Notes: a model not told the origin generated them from the sequence alone. A DNA stretch of 44,775 bases from Gulosibacter massiliensis (GCA_945949175.1 CAMFDU010000008.1:1-44775); one strand, 5' to 3'. Shown: positions 7,884-17,338, numbered from the stretch's first letter. A program made the numbers and translations.

Positions 7884-8867
7884 CTAAGAGCGGGACGCTA
7901 CCCGGTCGACCATCCGCTCAACCGCGAATTCAGGGTCGCGTCCAGCGCCCTTGACCATCGAATCGGCTTCGGCAACTGCCAGAATTGCACTGCCGAGTGT
8001 CGGCCCAGTCCATTTCCTCAGCGCGCTTCGAGATTTGTCAATCATCCACGACGGCATACCGAGTTCCTTCGACGCGTTACTCGGTGACCCGGTGTACCCA
8101 CCGACCTTGGCAAGTTGACGAAGTTTGGCAGCGAACGCGGCGATCAGTGGCACGGGGTCCACACCGGATTGAATCGCGTGGCGCAGTAGTCGAAGTGCTT
8201 CGGCTCGATTGCCATCGATCGCCATGTCTGCCACCGCAAACGACGTCACCTCTTCACGGCCTTGGTAGTAGGTATCCACCAAATCCTTCGTGATGAGCTG
8301 ACCCAGTGCGTCGCTCGAAATTTGTTCGCAGGCTGCGGCGAGTTCGGCGAGATCTCCAGCGAACGCCTCGACCAGCGCCCCAACGGCTAGGCGGTCAGCC
8401 TTCACGCCAAGGCGGTTGAATTCCGCGGTCGCAAATTGAACACGATCAGCCTCTCTGGTGATGACGGCGCATTCGACCTCGAGCGTTGCGGGGTGGGCGC
8501 GTAGTGTGTCGAGCAGTTTCTTGCCTCGGTTTCCGCCACCGTGGCGCACCATGACAATGACGTCATCGGCGATGACATCGAGATAGGACTGAATATCCGA
8601 GACAAAGTCGTCCCCGCCCGATTCGCCGTTTGCGATGCGAATCATGCGCGGTTCGCCAAACAGCGACGGGCTTGCTACATCGAGAAGAGTTCCGACCGCA
8701 TAGTTGGCTCCGTCGAGATCGGTGACTTCGAGTTCTGGCTGAGCGATTCGAACGCGGTCGCGCAGCTCGCGGAAAACACGGTCAGCGAGATAGGACTCGG
8801 GTCCGGTCACGAGCACGATTGGTGCTTCGCGCATCCCGTGCCACGGCACCACCTCGGTTTTCGACAT
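7884..8867 (-). CDS. holA: DNA polymerase III delta subunit (clamp loader)
   Basis: HolA is the delta subunit of the clamp loader that opens the beta sliding clamp. The 327-residue protein begins MSKTEVVPWHG and shows the actinobacterial delta hallmarks: PIVLVTGPESYLADR near the start, GGGNRGKKLLDTL, and the C-terminal helical region with DPVPLIAAFAAKLRQLAKV. The start is the ATG at 8867-8865, preceded by an excellent GGAGGA six bases upstream. Its first base is the last base of the comEC stop (TAATG), so it is coupled to comEC. The comEA-comEC-holA order is the usual one in actinobacteria and many other bacteria. Confidence 0.93.
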   Translation of the reverse strand: MSKTEVVPWHGMREAPIVLVTGPESYLADRVFRELRDRVRIAQPELEVTDLDGANYAVGTLLDVASPSLFGEPRMIRIANGESGGDDFVSDIQSYLDVIADDVIVMVRHGGGNRGKKLLDTLRAHPATLEVECAVITREADRVQFATAEFNRLGVKADRLAVGALVEAFAGDLAELAAACEQISSDALGQLITKDLVDTYYQGREEVTSFAVADMAIDGNRAEALRLLRHAIQSGVDPVPLIAAFAAKLRQLAKVGGYTGSPSNASKELGMPSWMIDKSRSALRKWTGPTLGSAILAVAEADSMVKGAGRDPEFAVERMVDRVASRS

Positions 8868-10741
8868 TATTCCTCCGACTTCAGTGTAAATCCGGGCTCG
8901 GTCGCGCGTTCGCGCCACACCCGCAACTCTCCGGTCGACGTTCGCCACACGAGAACGATTCCATTCAGGTCGCTACGGGCTACGGTCGACCCGACTCCGG
9001 CGAGCACATCAAGGGTCTCTGCCGTCGGATGCCCATACTCGTTGTCAGCGCCGACTCCGATCAGAGCGACGGGGGCTCGTACACGGCGATACAGTTCCGA
9101 GTCCTGGTCGCTAGAGCCGTGATGGCTAACTTTGACAACGTCAGTCGGCGCTAGTCCGCCCGCACGTCTGACGATTGTTTGTTCCGCACTAGGCAAATCC
9201 CCCAGATCTAGCCCTGACACGCACGTCGCGTCACACTCGGCGCCCCGTTCGAACAAAACGGTGACGCTCGACGGGTTACCCGGCTCTCTCGGACTGTTGC
9301 CGCTCGGCCAGAGCACACGCCAATTTAGTCGGCCGAGCGTTCCGGTGAGTCCGCGCTCGGCGGACACGACGCGAGCGCCTCCTGATCTCAGCTGATTGAT
9401 GATCGAAACGTCCGCATCACCGTCGGGCGGTCCGTGAAGAACGGTTCCAACGCGTCCGACCAGTGGTCGATATCCGCCGACGTGATCAGCGTCAAAATGA
9501 GTAATGAAAAGAACGTCGATGTGCGTTATCCCGAGAGCCAAGAGGCACTCACGGAGTGGCGGCTCGGTACGACCTGCGTCGATCAATGCGACACGTCCAG
9601 CGTCGCGCACCAGAACCGCATCCCCTTGGCCTACATCACACTGGGCCCAGGACCATTCGTGCGGCGCACTAGCCCATGCCACGCGGCCAGCACCTACCGT
9701 TGAGGCGAGTCCGACCGTTGACGCGAACACGGCGACGAGTGCTCCGGCAGTGCGCCAGCGCCGAAAGACCGCCACGATTATTCCGAACGACACGAGAGCC
9801 GCAAGTCCAACGCCCCACGCCCCTGGCGGCCACGGCAATCGAGCTCCGGGGAGAGCCGCACCCGTTCGAGCGATTGTCGCGACGGCACTTGCGATTGCCG
9901 TCGAGATCGCCAGTAGTCCATCCGAAACGAAAGGCACCGGGGACAGCACGATGGACAACAAACCGCAGACGGTCGCAATCGGAATCAACGGTTCGGCGAG
10001 GATGTTGGCTAACACTCCGTAAAGCGGGATGTACGGCGAGAAACCGAGGATGATGGGCTGGCAGGCGATAGCCGCGCTTGTTGGAATTGCGATCGCGACG
10101 GCGACGGGAACAGGCATCCATCTGCTCGCGATCTCGGTCAGCGGTCTTGCGAGCACCAACAACCCGAGTGTCGCAGAGACAGACAGAGCAAAGCCAATCG
10201 AATGAGACAGAGTCGGATCGAAAATCAGCGCCACGAGAATCGCCGCACACAGCGCTGTTGTTCCCACAACGGGTCTGCCCCACAGAAGCACGGCGAGCCC
10301 GATGGCCGCCATGATGGATGAGCGAATTACGCTCGGATCTGGCCCGACCACGACGACAAAACTCACGAGAGCGACCCCGCTCGCTGCGACCCGGCCCCAT
10401 AAGGGCGCACGGCAGAGTGCTGCGATGCCGAATGCGAGCCCCACGACAATCGCACAGTTCGAGCCACTCACAGCCATGAGATGCGTCAACGAGGTGACCC
10501 GCATCGCTTCGGACAGTGATTCGGGAATGCCCTCGGTGTTGCCAAGAACCAAACCGGGAACGAGTGCACCGGCATCACCCGACCACCGTGCTGCGCGGAC
10601 GCGAAAATCGTCATGAAGGGCCGTGACCCAGGGGAACAACTGGTCGACGTCCCGCTGATAGCCTTCGGCTTTTGTGAGCCACCATGCGTAAATCCATGCC
10701 GCTGCTGCTGGGAGCGCGAGAACCGGAATGCGGTGAATCAC
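8867..10741 (-). CDS. comEC: ComEC/Rec2-family DNA-uptake channel, short form
   Basis: ComEC is the inner-membrane channel through which single-stranded DNA enters competent cells. This 624-residue version has a single N-terminal helix (RIPVLALPAAAAWIYAWWL), the Competence domain with many helices (LTHLMAVSGSNCAIVVGLAF and later) and a C-terminal metallo-beta-lactamase domain with THFDADHVGG and a later HHGS. I do not see the N-terminal OB-fold that many ComEC proteins carry between their first helices and the Competence domain. The GTG start (10741-10739) overlaps the comEA stop as GTGA, leaving no room for a longer N-terminus. Either the OB domain has been lost or this is a lineage-typical short form. 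Confidence 0.92.
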   Translation of the reverse strand: MIHRIPVLALPAAAAWIYAWWLTKAEGYQRDVDQLFPWVTALHDDFRVRAARWSGDAGALVPGLVLGNTEGIPESLSEAMRVTSLTHLMAVSGSNCAIVVGLAFGIAALCRAPLWGRVAASGVALVSFVVVVGPDPSVIRSSIMAAIGLAVLLWGRPVVGTTALCAAILVALIFDPTLSHSIGFALSVSATLGLLVLARPLTEIASRWMPVPVAVAIAIPTSAAIACQPIILGFSPYIPLYGVLANILAEPLIPIATVCGLLSIVLSPVPFVSDGLLAISTAIASAVATIARTGAALPGARLPWPPGAWGVGLAALVSFGIIVAVFRRWRTAGALVAVFASTVGLASTVGAGRVAWASAPHEWSWAQCDVGQGDAVLVRDAGRVALIDAGRTEPPLRECLLALGITHIDVLFITHFDADHVGGYRPLVGRVGTVLHGPPDGDADVSIINQLRSGGARVVSAERGLTGTLGRLNWRVLWPSGNSPREPGNPSSVTVLFERGAECDATCVSGLDLGDLPSAEQTIVRRAGGLAPTDVVKVSHHGSSDQDSELYRRVRAPVALIGVGADNEYGHPTAETLDVLAGVGSTVARSDLNGIVLVWRTSTGELRVWRERATEPGFTLKSEE

Positions 10742-11337
10742 AGCGTGATTTTGTCGCGCATTCCCGCAAGGGTGAGATCGCCGATTCCTGGAACCTCTAA
10801 GAGCGATTCCAGCGCCACAAAAGGGCCGTTTTCGTTGCGAAAGGCGATGATTCGTTGTGCCAGCGTCACACCAATCCGAGGGAGCGTATCGAAATCCTCT
10901 GCCGTAGCCGTGTTGATGTTCACCTTGTCTGAAAGTGCATTCGCAGTGATGCGTGAACGAGCGTCGCCTGCCGCGCCAACAATGATTTGTTCTCCGTCTT
11001 GAACGATTCGCGCGAGGTTGAGGGACGCAGGGTCGGCCTTAGGTGAAAGCCCACCCGCCAGCGCCACTGCATCCATGACTCGTGAGTCCATGGGGACTTC
11101 GTACACGCCTGGTTTGGCGACCGCTCCGACAACCTGAACAAACATGGTGCCGGCTGACTCGGCGTTCACGAGCGCATCCGTGCTGGATTGAACGGCAATG
11201 TCACCCGATCCGCTCGTCGCGTTGGACCACAGCGCACCAATCACGGCAACGGCCGCAACACCCGCGCCGGCGGACACGAAAAGCTTGCGGCGTGACGTCG
11301 GGTTTTCGGGGACTACTTTAACGAACCATTCGACCAT
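10738..11337 (-). CDS. comEA: Competence DNA receptor ComEA
   Basis: ComEA binds double-stranded DNA at the cell surface and passes it to ComEC. The 199-residue protein has a short cytoplasmic lead, one transmembrane anchor (LFVSAGAGVAAVAVIGALW, about residues 19-37) and an SLBB-type beta-grasp segment (FVQVVGAVAKPGVYEV). It ends in two helix-hairpin-helix motifs (VNINTATAEDFDTLPRIG and ESLLEVPGIG), which contact DNA. The ATG at 11337 lies six bases after TAACGT (11349-11344), which fits a leaderless promoter, and there is no Shine-Dalgarno. It overlaps comEC by four bases. No pilus genes are visible here. Confidence 0.93.
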   Translation of the reverse strand: MVEWFVKVVPENPTSRRKLFVSAGAGVAAVAVIGALWSNATSGSGDIAVQSSTDALVNAESAGTMFVQVVGAVAKPGVYEVPMDSRVMDAVALAGGLSPKADPASLNLARIVQDGEQIIVGAAGDARSRITANALSDKVNINTATAEDFDTLPRIGVTLAQRIIAFRNENGPFVALESLLEVPGIGDLTLAGMRDKITL

Positions 11338-11349
11338 ATCGTCACGTTA
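11338..11349 (-). promoter_or_regulatory. Candidate leaderless promoter -10 of comEA
   Basis: On the minus strand a TAACGT hexamer (11349-11344) is followed by six bases and the comEA ATG at 11337, with no Shine-Dalgarno in between. The 60-bp gap between leuS and comEA could hold a full promoter, but I see no convincing -35. Confidence 0.4.
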
Positions 11350-11397
11350 TTCGCTCTGTCTGACTCCCGAAGTTTCCGACTGGCGAATGTGGAAAAC

Positions 11398-13875
11398 TTA
11401 GTCCGCGACGACGATGTTAACGAGTTTCGGGGGGCGAACGATGGTGGCGCGAACCGTCTTGCCCGCAATCAATCCTGTGACCGCTGCGAGTGCCAATTCA
11501 GACAATTCAGCCTCGGAAATGTCGGGCGACACCTCGATTCGTTCCTTGACCTTGCCATTGATTTGAACGACCGCGACGACCGTGTCGTCGACCAACAAAC
11601 TGGGATCAGCGACCGGAAATTGCTGGAGACCCACAAACGGGTCGTGACCGAGCAACGACCACATGTCCTCTGCGGCGTGCGGTGCGAACATCGACAACCC
11701 CAGTGTCACAACCTCGGCTGCTTCGCGAACGGCGGGGTCGGCGGAACCGACCCCCGAATCGATTTCCTTGCGGACATGATTGACGAGATCCATGAGTCGT
11801 GCAACAACGACGTTGAATTTGTAACTCTCGACCAGTCCCCCGACATCAGCGAGGAACTTATGAGTGAAACGGCGAAGGCCCGCCGCACCGGTTGATGCAT
11901 CAACTTCGACGCCACTCGTGACGTCCTGAGCCATACGCCAAGCGCGGGCGAGGAACTTGTGTGAACCCGTGACGGACACGTCGGCCCAATCGATGTCGTC
12001 CTCGGGCGGTCCGGCGAAAGCCATTGTGACACGCACCGCATCCACGCCGAATTTGTCGAGTTCTTCGCCAAAGAACACGATGTTGCCCTTCGACTTTGAC
12101 ATCTTGGCGCCATCAAGGATAACCATGCCCTGGTTCAACAACGCAGAGAAGGGCTCGTCGAAATCGAGATACCCCAAGTCGAACAGAACCTTGGTGATGA
12201 AGCGCGCATACAACAGGTGCAAAATCGCGTGCTCGACACCACCGACGTACTGATCGACGGGCGCCCACTTCTTCACCGCCTCGACATCAAACGCCTTGGT
12301 GTCATCTCGGGGCGACAGGAACCGCAGGAAGTACCAGGACGAATCCACGAAGGTGTCCATCGTGTCGGCGTCACGACGGGCCGCACTGCCGTCGCGTGGG
12401 TCGGGAACGTTCACCCAGTCCTCGGCGGCACCGAGCGGTGACGAACCCTTCGGGCGGAGGTCTAAGCCCTCGGTCGGCGGCAAGACAACGGGAAGTTGAT
12501 CGGCGGGGACAGCGATTTCTTCGCCGTCAGCGCCGTGAATGATCGGAATCGGCGTGCCCCAGAATCGCTGTCGAGAAATCAACCAGTCGCGCAGCCGGTA
12601 GGTGGTCGTGACCTTTCCCGTTCCGGCTGACTCTAAGATTTCGTTCGCCTTGGCACTGGCAGCTAACTTGTCGAGTCCATCCAAGGGACCGGAGTTGATG
12701 TGCGGACCATCGCCGGTAGTCGCGACTCCGGATGTTGCGGGATCGAGCGGTTCGTCCGACGGCACGTCGACGACAATTCGAATCGGCAGACTGTATTTGA
12801 GAGCAAAGTCGAGGTCGCGCTGATCGTGAGCCGGACACGCCATGATCGCGCCGGATCCGTAATCCGCAAGAACATAATCCGCAACCCAAACTGGAATGGA
12901 CTCGCCGTTAATGGGATTTGTTGCCGTGAGACCCAAATCGACACCGGTCTTTGCACGTGTCGCGTCTTGTCGTTCGATTTCCGTTTTCTTCTGAACTTCG
13001 GCCAGATACTCGGTAAATTTTTGGCGTACGACAGGTGCCGCGGTCGCGACTAGCTCACTGGCGAGGTCCGAGTCCGGCGCAATCACCAAGAAAGTCGCCC
13101 CGAACAATGTGTCCGTTCGAGTGGTGAAGACGGTGAGCGGTTTGTCCGATCCATCAACGGTGAAGACCACTTCGGCGCCGCGAGATCGTCCGATCCAATT
13201 ACGTTGCATCGTAAGTACTTTCGCCGGCCAAGCGCCTTCGAGTCGATCGAGGTCAGCGAGAAGCCGATCGGCGTAATCCGTGATGCGGAAGTACCACTGC
13301 GTGAGCTTTTTCTTGACAACTATCGCGCCACTGCGGTCGCTCGTGCCGTCGGGCAGAACCTGCTCGTTTGCAAGGACCGTTTGGTCCACGGGATCCCAAT
13401 TGACCCAGGAATCCTTGCGATACGCCAAACCTTTTTTGTACAACTCGAGGAAAAGCCACTGGTTCCACTTGTAATACTCGGGGTCCGAGGTGTGTAACAC
13501 GCGCGACCAGTCGAACGAGGCCGCGTAACGCTTCATTGAGGCGCGTTGTTGCGCGATGTTCTCGTAGGTCCAATCGCGGGGGTTCACACCGCGCTTGATG
13601 GCCGCGTTCTCAGCGGGAAGCCCAAAGGAATCCCACCCGATGGGGTGCAAAACCTGGTACCCACGGAGCCGCCAGTATCGCGCCAGCACGTCGCCAAGCG
13701 CGTAGACCTCGGCGTGGCCCATGTGAAGGTCGCCCGAAGGGTACGGGAACATGTCCAGAATGTACTTGCGCGGGCGAGGATCGTCCCCGTCGGGGACATC
13801 GAAGGGTCGTTCGGCTTCCCACACGGGTGCCCACTTCGCTTCTACCCGGCGGAAATCGTATTCGTTCTCGTCCAC
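11398..13875 (-). CDS. leuS: Leucyl-tRNA synthetase
   Basis: Class I aminoacyl-tRNA synthetase charging tRNA-Leu. In the 825-residue protein the ATP-binding HIGH variant HMGH is at residues 51-54 within [12 protein letters not shown]. The CP1 editing region follows. The KMSKS loop is in [11 protein letters not shown] near residue 590, ahead of the anticodon-binding domain. The length matches bacterial LeuS. The start is the GTG at 13875-13873, with GAAAGGG a few bases upstream. A TAGAAT hexamer at 13916-13911, overlapping the pabB stop, is a possible -10. A short GC-rich hairpin (GCGCG repeats around 13891-13906) lies in the leader; I see no T-box. Confidence 0.98.
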   Translation of the reverse strand: MDENEYDFRRVEAKWAPVWEAERPFDVPDGDDPRPRKYILDMFPYPSGDLHMGHAEVYALGDVLARYWRLRGYQVLHPIGWDSFGLPAENAAIKRGVNPRDWTYENIAQQRASMKRYAASFDWSRVLHTSDPEYYKWNQWLFLELYKKGLAYRKDSWVNWDPVDQTVLANEQVLPDGTSDRSGAIVVKKKLTQWYFRITDYADRLLADLDRLEGAWPAKVLTMQRNWIGRSRGAEVVFTVDGSDKPLTVFTTRTDTLFGATFLVIAPDSDLASELVATAAPVVRQKFTEYLAEVQKKTEIERQDATRAKTGVDLGLTATNPINGESIPVWVADYVLADYGSGAIMACPAHDQRDLDFALKYSLPIRIVVDVPSDEPLDPATSGVATTGDGPHINSGPLDGLDKLAASAKANEILESAGTGKVTTTYRLRDWLISRQRFWGTPIPIIHGADGEEIAVPADQLPVVLPPTEGLDLRPKGSSPLGAAEDWVNVPDPRDGSAARRDADTMDTFVDSSWYFLRFLSPRDDTKAFDVEAVKKWAPVDQYVGGVEHAILHLLYARFITKVLFDLGYLDFDEPFSALLNQGMVILDGAKMSKSKGNIVFFGEELDKFGVDAVRVTMAFAGPPEDDIDWADVSVTGSHKFLARAWRMAQDVTSGVEVDASTGAAGLRRFTHKFLADVGGLVESYKFNVVVARLMDLVNHVRKEIDSGVGSADPAVREAAEVVTLGLSMFAPHAAEDMWSLLGHDPFVGLQQFPVADPSLLVDDTVVAVVQINGKVKERIEVSPDISEAELSELALAAVTGLIAGKTVRATIVRPPKLVNIVVAD

Positions 13876-13913
13876 GGAACCCTTTCACAGCGCGCACACG
13901 CGCGTTACCGATT

Positions 13914-15194
13914 CTATTCCGTGTACAGGTAGGGGTTCGGCGAGGCTCCGAGCACAGCGAGCATCGCGGCGGCCTTCACACCGACCTCGGCAATTTCCTG
14001 GTCGGGGACCGAGCCCGACGTGATTCCACCTCCAACTCCGATGTGAGCACCGCTGTCGTCGACAACAATCGACCGAATGGTCATCGCAAGAGTTAGGTTC
14101 CCTGCACCGGCATAACCAAATGCGCCAGAGTACATTCCGCGTTCAGCGGATTCCAACCGCTCCAGAATCTGCACGGCGCTGCGCTTGGGTGCTCCGGTCA
14201 TCGAACCGGCGGGGAACAGGGCCCGCGCCGCATCCGACGCCGAGCATTCGGGTAACAATTCCCCCGTGACGGTGCTGACCAATTGGTGAACGGTCGAATA
14301 GGTTTCAACGCGATGTAGCGACGGTACAGTAACGGTCCCCGGCTCACACACTTGGGACAGGTCGTTACGGCACAAGTCGACAATCATCAAGTTTTCGGCG
14401 CGCTCTTTGTCGGACGTCTCTAGCTCGCGCTTGAGGCGTTGGTCCTCCGCCGGATTACTACTGCGCGGGCGGGTGCCCTTGATTGGGCTTGTCGTTGCAT
14501 GTCGACCGCGAACAGTGAAGTAGTTCTCGGGCGACGCACTGAGCAGACTGATTCCGCCGATTCGCAGGAACGCCGCGTTTCGGGTCGGGGCAACCGTTCG
14601 AAGCGCACAATACGTCTCGACCACGTCTACCTCGCCGTACACGTCGATTCCGGTCGTTAGACACAACTGGTACGCGTCGCCGTTTCGGATGTGGGTGAGG
14701 CACTCGGCTATGTACCCGGCATAAGTCGCCGGGTCGTCGCGCCAGATAGCGGCGCGGGTGGGAGGACGCTGCGGTGTCGGAGCGACCTGACCGCCCAGCG
14801 CCTCGACGGCCGAAACGAGTTCGTCAAACTCGGCGTCCCGTTGCAGTCCGATTACCGAAACGGAGTTCTCGCGGTGGTCACACTCAATTGCCACGCGAAC
14901 CGAGAGCAATGTCGAGCGCGGTTGTGGCTCGATTCCAACGTCAACTCCGAGTGACTCGGCGCGGGCACCGTAACTGACCCAACCGACTCGCGACACCGGA
15001 AACTCGCCCAACGTCTCGAAACCAGAGAACGAGTCGGATGTCTCGATGCGAGTCCCGACCCCGAGATACGAGACTGTTTCCGAAAGCGAATCATCGAGCC
15101 AGAACGCGCCGTCTCGATCGGCGATCAAGTTTCGAAAGATGACCACCGGGTCCACGCGTGCGACAATAACGTGCCGAACGTAGCCCACTGTCAT
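13914..15194 (-). CDS. pabB: Aminodeoxychorismate synthase component I (PabB type)
   Basis: Chorismate-binding enzyme of folate synthesis making 4-amino-4-deoxychorismate. The 426-residue protein carries the conserved chorismate-binding half, including GDAYQLCLT, LSASPENYF, ENLMIVDLCRNDL, YSTVHQLVSTV and FPAGSMTGAPK. PIKGT at residues 237-241 has the Lys239 that marks PabB; anthranilate synthase TrpE has Ala there. No glutamine amidotransferase domain is fused. The frame is open far upstream, but ATG 15194 is the sensible start because it begins just outside the divergent pabC gene and lies seven bases after TAGAGT. The divergent partner is an ADC-lyase-like aminotransferase, so the pair would supply p-aminobenzoate. 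A separate PabA would be needed and is not in the window. Confidence 0.92.
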   Translation of the reverse strand: MTVGYVRHVIVARVDPVVIFRNLIADRDGAFWLDDSLSETVSYLGVGTRIETSDSFSGFETLGEFPVSRVGWVSYGARAESLGVDVGIEPQPRSTLLSVRVAIECDHRENSVSVIGLQRDAEFDELVSAVEALGGQVAPTPQRPPTRAAIWRDDPATYAGYIAECLTHIRNGDAYQLCLTTGIDVYGEVDVVETYCALRTVAPTRNAAFLRIGGISLLSASPENYFTVRGRHATTSPIKGTRPRSSNPAEDQRLKRELETSDKERAENLMIVDLCRNDLSQVCEPGTVTVPSLHRVETYSTVHQLVSTVTGELLPECSASDAARALFPAGSMTGAPKRSAVQILERLESAERGMYSGAFGYAGAGNLTLAMTIRSIVVDDSGAHIGVGGGITSGSVPDQEIAEVGVKAAAMLAVLGASPNPYLYTE

Positions 15195-15209
15195 AACCTT
15201 TACTCTATG
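15192..15209. promoter_or_regulatory. Interleaved back-to-back leaderless promoters of pabB and pabC
   Basis: Rightward: TAACCT (15194-15199), seven bases, then ATG of pabC at 15207. Leftward: TAGAGT (15207-15202), seven bases, then ATG of pabB at 15194. The two starts are separated by only 12 bases and each -10 overlaps the other gene's start codon. Neither gene has room for a Shine-Dalgarno or a leader. This geometry implies two leaderless transcripts whose initiation complexes cannot occupy the DNA together. The -35 regions would lie inside the opposite genes and are not obvious. Confidence 0.6.
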
Positions 15210-15998
15210 GTCGAGGCGCGTGTTTTCCGGTGGGCAGACGGTTCCGTCGTCGAAGAGGAATGGTGCGACCCTCACGCGGGATCTGTCAGGGTCGCCGATT
15301 CGTGGCTTGTGGTCGACGGTTGTGCCGTATCCATGGCACGGCATCTCGAACGATTCATGACATCGCTTGCAGCAGTCGATCCCACTCTGGACGCTCGAGC
15401 ATTCGCTGCCGACGCCACCGCCTTGATTCCTGCCGAGGGACGCTGGTTCCCTCGCCTCGAGGCGATTGATTATGGCGATGGCGCGATGTTGCGGTTTCAC
15501 CTCCGTGAAGCTCCCGATGCGCTCACCGACGTCGCCCTGGCGACCGCCTCACGTGACCCTCGAACTCAAACGAATGTGAAGGGTCCCGACCTCGCCGCAC
15601 TCGGAGCTCTCCGACGGGAGCTGGACATCGGAGAGGCCGTCATCCTCGATGACGGTTTCATTGCCGAGGGAGCATGGTCGTCGATTGCGTGGTGGGCGGA
15701 CGACACTCTGCATGTCGTCGACCCACTCATCCCTCGTCTTCCCAGCGTCACCGAGCTCACTATCCGAGACCACGCCGAGTTGATCGGCGCGCCCGTCGTC
15801 ACGGCCCGCATACGCCCTCAGGACCTCGAAGGTTCGGAAGTGTGGACACTGTCAGCCCTCCACGGAATCCGAGTCGCAACCACGTGGAGAGACGGACCGA
15901 GCTTGCGAGTCGAGCCAGGTCGGGTCGATTACTGGCGTCAGCAATACGTCAATCAACGGCAGACTCTGAACTCAGGAGAGGTACGCTCACAGTCATGA
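15207..15998 (+). CDS. pabC: Class IV aminotransferase, probable aminodeoxychorismate lyase
   Basis: A 263-residue PLP fold-type IV protein. Class IV features include an Arg-containing AVSMARHLERF segment, the region of the PLP-binding Lys in TNVKGPDLAAL, and the FIAEGAWSSIAWW segment corresponding to the cofactor-phosphate-binding loop E-x-x-x-S-N. ADC lyase cleaves aminodeoxychorismate to p-aminobenzoate and pyruvate. The assignment within class IV rests mainly on its head-to-head placement with pabB; a branched-chain or D-amino-acid aminotransferase cannot be excluded by eye. ATG 15207 is chosen over an upstream in-frame GTG at 15171, which would lie inside pabB. The end overlaps dedA (ATGA at 15995-15998). 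Confidence 0.85.
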   Translation: MVEARVFRWADGSVVEEEWCDPHAGSVRVADSWLVVDGCAVSMARHLERFMTSLAAVDPTLDARAFAADATALIPAEGRWFPRLEAIDYGDGAMLRFHLREAPDALTDVALATASRDPRTQTNVKGPDLAALGALRRELDIGEAVILDDGFIAEGAWSSIAWWADDTLHVVDPLIPRLPSVTELTIRDHAELIGAPVVTARIRPQDLEGSEVWTLSALHGIRVATTWRDGPSLRVEPGRVDYWRQQYVNQRQTLNSGEVRSQS

Positions 15999-16633
15999 AC
16001 GCATTTCTCGATTGGTTTCTCAGCGGGGTCGGATCCATTGAGCCCGCCCTCCGCATTGGACTTGCAGGGCTCGCCATCATGCTCGAAACGAGTGTCCTTG
16101 TCGGCCTCGTGATTCCGGGCGACACCGTCGTTCTCGTCGCCGCAACGGGAACCGCCTCAACCGAGGAATACATTGCGCTGATTGTTGTCATCATCATCGG
16201 TTCGTTGATTGGCGAGAGCATTGGATTTGCAATCGGGCATGCATTCGGACCAGCAATCCAGCACTCAAAGGTTGGCAAATGGGTTGGCCACAAAAACTGG
16301 AAAGCCGCCGAACGCTTTCTCGAGCACCGAGGTGGGTGGGCGATTTTCATCTCGCGATTCTTGCCTGTTCTGCACAGCGTGGTCCCACTGACGGCCGGGG
16401 TCACGGGCATGGACTATCGCAAATTCATCGCCTGGACGGCACCGGCGTGCACCTTATGGGCAGTCGCGTACGTGACGGTGGGGCGTACCGCGGCACTAAC
16501 GTATGAACAATTAAGTCAGAGCCTTCACTTCGCTGGTTTCATCTTTGCCGGGATCATTGTTCTCTTCATCGCCGTTATGGCGTTGGTAAAGAAGTCATTG
16601 GGTCGATACACCCATCACGACGACGACGACTAA
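15995..16633 (+). CDS. DedA-family membrane protein
   Basis: DedA proteins are polytopic inner-membrane proteins linked to lipid-carrier flipping and membrane homeostasis. The 212-residue sequence shows the family pattern: GLVIPGDTVVLVAATG near the first re-entrant helix, then IIIGSLIGESIGFAIGHAFG, and the signature ISRFLPVLHSVVPLTAGVTG with the conserved Arg. Two hydrophobic helices follow (FAGFIFAGIIVLFIAVMALV) and an unusual His/Asp tail closes it. It is translationally coupled to pabC although the two functions have no obvious link. At its 3' end it overlaps the convergent tetR by four bases (CTAA). Confidence 0.92.
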   Translation: MNAFLDWFLSGVGSIEPALRIGLAGLAIMLETSVLVGLVIPGDTVVLVAATGTASTEEYIALIVVIIIGSLIGESIGFAIGHAFGPAIQHSKVGKWVGHKNWKAAERFLEHRGGWAIFISRFLPVLHSVVPLTAGVTGMDYRKFIAWTAPACTLWAVAYVTVGRTAALTYEQLSQSLHFAGFIFAGIIVLFIAVMALVKKSLGRYTHHDDDD

Positions 16634-17271
16634 TTCGCGAGGCGGGCCAGAGACGCAACCGACGTTCGTGCGGCATCGACAAACTCATCGTCACCGCGGT
16701 CATTGTTGAAAAACGCTCGAGCGAGATAAGCGTCAACCGCGACGAGTGATTTCTCGAATTCCAGAACAGTTGCGGAATTGTTTGCAAAGCCGAACCGAAC
16801 ACTGAGTTGTTCCGTCATCGTGCGAGCCGCCGTGGTGAGGCGAGACTCGCGGACTCGCGGCCGGATGTCGAGCACGTCTCCTAGGCGAAGCGAACGGAAG
16901 CCGGGTTCTGTGCGAAACATGTCCAGGTACATTTCGAACATCACGTTGACCGCATCCTTCGGTTCCGAACTCTCGACCTGTTTGAGCGCGTCGCGGAAAC
17001 GACGGTCAGTACGTTCGAGATTCCGAATCGCAAGGGCCTCCAACAACTTCACCCGGTCTTCGAAGTAACGGTAGACCGTTCCAATCGACGCGCCGGCTGC
17101 TTCGGCAACGTTCGCCGTGGTCAGCTCTTCGTATCCTTTGCCATGAACAACTTGGGCCGCCGCGTCCAGCAGAGCGGTAACGCGCGCGTTACTGCGAGCC
17201 TGCACAGGTGTATTGATCAGAAGCCCCGATTTGAACAATTCTTCGCTTGCCGGGATGTGTTGGATTGGCAA
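16630..17271 (-). CDS. TetR/AcrR-family transcriptional regulator
   Basis: A DNA-binding repressor of 213 residues. The N-terminal domain contains ALLDAAAQVVHGKGYEEL followed by the helix-turn-helix LTTANVAEAAGASIGTVYRY (residues 50-69), and the rest is a helical ligand-binding domain with no family I can name. The frame can be opened earlier (17334), but TTG 17271 has a perfect AAGGA eight bases upstream (17284-17280), so I choose it. An inverted repeat lies upstream at 17321-17338 next to a TATTCT hexamer, which suggests autorepression. It is divergent from the App1-like phosphatase gene, the most likely target, and convergent with dedA. Confidence 0.88.
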   Translation of the reverse strand: MPIQHIPASEELFKSGLLINTPVQARSNARVTALLDAAAQVVHGKGYEELTTANVAEAAGASIGTVYRYFEDRVKLLEALAIRNLERTDRRFRDALKQVESSEPKDAVNVMFEMYLDMFRTEPGFRSLRLGDVLDIRPRVRESRLTTAARTMTEQLSVRFGFANNSATVLEFEKSLVAVDAYLARAFFNNDRGDDEFVDAARTSVASLARLAN

Positions 17272-17310
17272 TTTACATTTCCTTGTTAGATTGTGGCCAG
17301 TTAAATTTTC

Positions 17311-17338
17311 GAAGAATAAAACCTTTAGTGCCAAAGGT
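17311..17338 (-). promoter_or_regulatory. Candidate TetR operator and tetR -10
   Basis: ACCTTT (17321-17326) and AAAGGT (17333-17338) form a perfect six-base inverted repeat with a six-base spacer. On the minus strand a TATTCT hexamer (17319-17314) follows it directly. The tract is markedly AT-rich compared with its surroundings. A repressor here would shut off tetR and could also reach the divergent gene that starts about 90 bp away. Confidence 0.45.

Noticed and set aside
13891-13906. GCGCG-repeat hairpin in the leuS leader as a regulatory attenuator
   Set aside because: The stem is only five base pairs, has no U-tract and no leucine-rich leader peptide; not enough to claim regulation.
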